From NCBI GenBank assembly GCA_964020085.1, contig OZ026598.1, positions 19,405,795-19,469,794 of the forward strand: a stretch of 64,000 nucleotides of DNA, given 5' to 3'. This DNA comes from Micromussa lordhowensis. Its lineage: Eukaryota > Cnidaria > Anthozoa > Scleractinia > Lobophylliidae. Both the position numbers and the translations under genes were made by a program. The notes under the pieces are model-generated. The model searched no databases. It was not told where the DNA came from and saw nothing but the letters and a program-made list of their open reading frames with translations. Of the stretch, positions 60,558 through 64,000 are shown one piece after another (position 1 is the stretch's first letter; every line of letters begins with the position of its first letter).

Positions 60558-62099
60558 AGCGCTAGTTTTGATATACCTCTCTGGTCGCGAGGTTGGTCGT
60601 GAGCTGTAGTGAGCTATACTTTGCTCGCTGCTGTACCCTGAAATGGACTGGAACATTCGCGTCGGAAAGCAAGGTTATGTGATTTTAAGAAGTGATGTTT
60701 TGATGTTTCATTCCTGACATCAATCTTTGTCAACAATTATTTTGAGACTGAGAACTTGAATTTTTTAAATAAATTAATGTCATAAACGTTTTGTTTATTG
60801 GGCTAAATTCGAGACAAAGCTTGACTAATTTTGTGTTTGGTTTAGTCCCGCTCGAATGCCGACTGAGACTGCTTGAGTGTTTTTTCCAAAAAAAGAAACG
60901 GCTTTTTCTTTCTTCTTCTTGCTTCTCGTACCTGCTCAATAACTCGACAATACGTTTTTGTACCTTATCTTTCGCCCAGTCACGTAAAAGCTTATCTTAA
61001 TTCTCAAAACTTTCCGCCATTTTGAAATTTTGTAATGATGACGTCTTCTGTCCTCGAATAGATCGTAGGCGAGAGCCAATTAAAATGCGATAATAACTTG
61101 GGTTATATAATTGGCAATAATAGCACGAATGCAATATATTACGGCTTCCAACATTTTCAATCAAGACTGCAACAAATTTTAGACTGAGGATAAAAAACAA
61201 TTATGGAAACAACACTTGAATCGTTTTTAATTTGCGGCTCAAATTAAAAACGACAAAGGGAAATTATTGACTGTTGAAAAACATATGGCTCAAGTTTGCA
61301 CGACTGGGTCGAGAAGACTGTGCTTACAGATTACTCATTCATTGACCCAGTTTCTTTGGATATTTTGGTGTGGTGTTTGGATGTTCGGAGTCATATAAAT
61401 CTCTCTGAAAAACTAAAATGGAAACATTCGTGGTAAAATGGCGGCGCTAAGGGTAATTGCTTTCTTGGCGCTGCTTTGTGTGACCGACGTTTTAACAAAT
61501 TCGTCTTGTTTTTAATCAATGTTCTATTACTTCTTAACTTCGAGTTTTTAGACGGATTAGAAATTGTTGACTCGAAACTCGTTTCCAAGCCAGACACCTC
61601 ATCTTTAACAATATGAACATATTTCTGTTTTTTTTTTTGGCCTTTCAAAAGCTTATAGGGACTAGAAAACAAACCTTAACTCACTGTCTCCAAGGCTTCG
61701 TGTTTTTCAAAACAGAACAATTTTAACTTCATCCAGCGCTAATGGGGTTTCAATTTTCACTTAGTTGTAGAAAACAATAAAGAAAAAAGCTTTTCAACGC
61801 ACCTCCAAAAGCTCCTTGTTTACAAAGTACATCGACAAGAATCTATTAGAACAACAAAGAAGTCTGGCCAATTTTGGAGGCTATGGGATACATCAATTTA
61901 AATTCTTCCAAACACGACATTGTTGCCTGGCACCTATTGGTAATCTGCGTCAGAGGGTAAAAATGAATCGCTTCAAAGCCCCTAAACGCGTCACCCTCTA
62001 GTTATAATCAGGAAATCTCAAAACTGCGCAAGGAAATCTTCCTGGCAGGAAACTTTTGGAATTCGTCTAATACCGCATCTACATCGTGGAACTGAAAGC
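60558..62099. other. upstream region of the right-edge gene
   Basis: No certain gene. A minus-strand frame at 61391-61672 follows a good acceptor-like TTTGTTTTCTAG and is rich in Lys and Ser, but it has no recognised domain and no partner exon. Confidence 0.35.
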
Positions 62100-62175
62100 A
62101 TGCTTTCTTTCCAGTGTCTTTTTTATCTGACGTTTGTGGTTTGTATGGTGTTGTCTGAAGAACAGAACGAGCAGT
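62100..62175 (+). CDS. signal-peptide first exon of a gene leaving the window
   Basis: The ATG opens 25 codons with a hydrophobic core (CLFYLTFVVCMVLS) followed by acidic EEQNEQ, then a GTAAGTC donor in phase 1. This is the same design as the first exons of genes A, B and C. The next exon was not identified with confidence before 64000, so the product is unknown; a secreted protein is the only safe inference. Confidence 0.5.
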
Positions 62176-64000
62176 GTAAGTCAAATATTATGTTTTTAAA
62201 ACGTGATGCCATGAATTGAAAGTTTCTACTTAAATTGCAAGATGGACTGACGGAGATTTTTTTAAGTAATTTCTGTAATGATTTTGCATGTACAGCTTTT
62301 TGACATGATTTCGAAATTTTACACCCTTTGAACCTTCGAAGTTCTCTTGTAAACTCGGAGCGTTAGAGAGAAATTTTGTACATTTGTGTACAGCATTTTC
62401 GTTTCTGCCACAATTTTTAAATTTTGCATCTGCGACAAAAAACATTTGTCTATCTAAATGACACAGTACTTTCTTAGGCTCCCATATGCGTAATGGAGCC
62501 AAGATAAATATTGCTTACTCTCTTATTCCCTGAAAACCTGTCAGGGATGCGGGCAATTTTGATATGTCAAACGACTTTTTAAGTAAAATTTGGATAAAAC
62601 TATCTTTAAATAAATCTGATTTATAAACCAAAACGTTCCTAATGCAGATTACAGGCGTTTTGGTCAAATTATCTAAGAATTGCATTGAAAGTCAGCTGAA
62701 AACCGTGATGACGGATAGCTAATGTCCAGTGTTTCACTGCGCGTCAAATGGACCCAAAAACACCAGGTCCAGTAAATTTGGGTCAGAAGGTCTGACATTA
62801 ATCGTCTCTTTTTTGAAGCCAGTATTTATTTGAAACTTAACTGTATTATGAAATTCCGTGCCGGGTAGGAGGAGCGGGGAGACAAAGTTTATTTTAACTT
62901 GAGCTCAAAGTAGTGTAACCACAGACATCACTATTCAAACTTCCTTTACCTTTTACTGAATTTTCCCTGACTTTTCCCTGACAAAAAATACAATTTCCCT
63001 GACCAAATAAGTAAAAAATGTCAGATATAGTAGCGACCTCCAGCCTCTACTCCCTTACAGCCCTCCTCCCTAACCATTCATTTCAGACGGATGAGTTTTC
63101 AGCAAACTGAATTTTGCTTCCTTATTAAAAATAAAACATCGCTTAGGCCACAGCGACCCGAACTGTTTCCTCTCTCTAATTTTTTTCTGCCGTCAATGGC
63201 AGTCAAATAACCGGAATGTTATAATTTTCATTTTCCCTAGCTTTCATTCAAAATGTTAGTTTTCCACCCGACTCAAAACAAAATTAATTGACTTAGACAG
63301 TGAATAACTTTTTTTTTACCCCTGCCCATATACTCGACTCGTGGCAACCCCGCAGAGGAGGGTGGTACGCGCAAGTGGTGATGGGATACTTAATGAAAAG
63401 TCTAGTTTAGGTAAAGGAGTGATTAGTAATCGAAGGTCGATTATTTGCGAAACGTCCGCATTACTTATTGGAATATAACACCGGGGTTTATTACAGATGG
63501 TACACTTCAAAGAAAGATTGGTTGCAATACGCCATAATGAATTTTCTCCCAGCCCACAAACATCCAAGAGTCAGTCACTATGTTCCTCTCTATTATTCTA
63601 TTTTTATTCCTTTTTCGAGTTAATCAGTATTGCATTGTCTGTAACAGTAATGCGCTTTCGCAGAAAACGAACACACAAGCAAATAGCAACAAACGAAGCA
63701 ATTGCATCTGATCACATGATCGTGTAGGAAAAGGCGGCAGGACTTTATTTCTTATTCAGGGTAATATATTGAGCGAGCAACTGGCGGATTTCAAATACAT
63801 ATATCTTATTAGACGTTTTGGTGTGTAGTATCGCTGTATATTTTTACGAGTTGTGCAGTATTTTGATTTATTACTCCAACGATTTCTTTTCCCAAAATTC
63901 TGACTTGCCAAGGTTTTGAACTTCACGCGGCCGGGAGGAATGAGACGAGTACAAATATCTGTCATTTGTACTCGTTTCGCGCGATATTTGTACTCTAGGA
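62176..64000. other. probable intron or intergenic sequence at the right edge
   Basis: Candidate acceptors occur near 63214, 63240 and 63498, but each leads to a stop within a few codons. A short inverted repeat around GAGTACAAATATCTGTCATT lies at about 63945-63995. Confidence 0.35.

Noticed and set aside
61391..61672. A 93-codon minus-strand frame rich in Lys and Ser
   Set aside because: It follows an acceptor-like sequence but has no recognised domain, no donor partner and low-complexity composition.

Overview
The window is eukaryotic nuclear DNA, most likely from an anthozoan cnidarian (stony coral or sea anemone). The evidence is AT-rich sequence, short phase-1 exons with GT-AG introns, secreted proteins built from ShK and thrombospondin type-1 (TSP1) modules, a ShK-tailed astacin protease, a DM9-repeat protein, and many foldback and MITE-type repeats. 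Species and database identities could not be checked. Gene models were built by hand from splice sites and reading phase.

Layout. 1-12652: no convincing full gene. It holds several inverted-repeat elements, a LINE reverse-transcriptase tail (8882-9208) and two possible terminal exons of an unidentified minus-strand gene (6708-6164). 12653-26474 (minus): gene A, a secreted protein of about 1,161 residues with signal peptide, acidic linker, two ShK-like modules and 18 TSP1 repeats, one exon per repeat. 26475-28967: divergent promoter region between genes A and B. 28968-40174 (plus): gene B, about 978 residues, with signal peptide, ShK, 15 TSP1 repeats and a C-terminal ShK. 43295-51275 (minus): gene C, an astacin zinc metalloprotease with signal peptide, pro-region, catalytic domain and one ShK module; its last exon was not found. 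51276-56728: intergenic, with foldback elements. 56729-57619 (minus): gene D, an intronless DM9-repeat protein. About 57990-58497 (plus): decayed end of a hAT transposase. 58500-62099: repeats. 62100-62175 (plus): signal-peptide first exon of a gene that leaves the window.

How the parts relate. Genes A, B and C share one architecture: a signal-peptide exon ending in phase 1, then mainly symmetrical 1-1 modules (ShK, TSP1), with only the junction inside the astacin domain using phase 2. This is the classic setting for exon shuffling and tandem exon duplication. A and B are head-to-head and have expanded their TSP1 arrays independently. A has near-identical single-exon copies together with their introns; B carries a duplicated two-exon unit plus a single-exon duplication. 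The proteins are predicted to be secreted. TSP1 and ShK modules are usually protein- or glycan-binding, so roles in extracellular matrix, recognition of microbes or algal symbionts, or skeletal or mucus matrix are possible. None of these can be read from the sequence.

The best material for a second look is the duplication history inside gene A. Duplicate intron pairs with and without an inserted MITE act as paired empty sites, which define the insertion boundaries and order the events. Next are an apparent double promoter for gene A, a 7/5 cysteine imbalance between its two ShK modules, a GC-AG intron and a split-cysteine micro-exon in gene B, and the truncated gene at the right edge. I found no clear evidence for a wholly new class of system.
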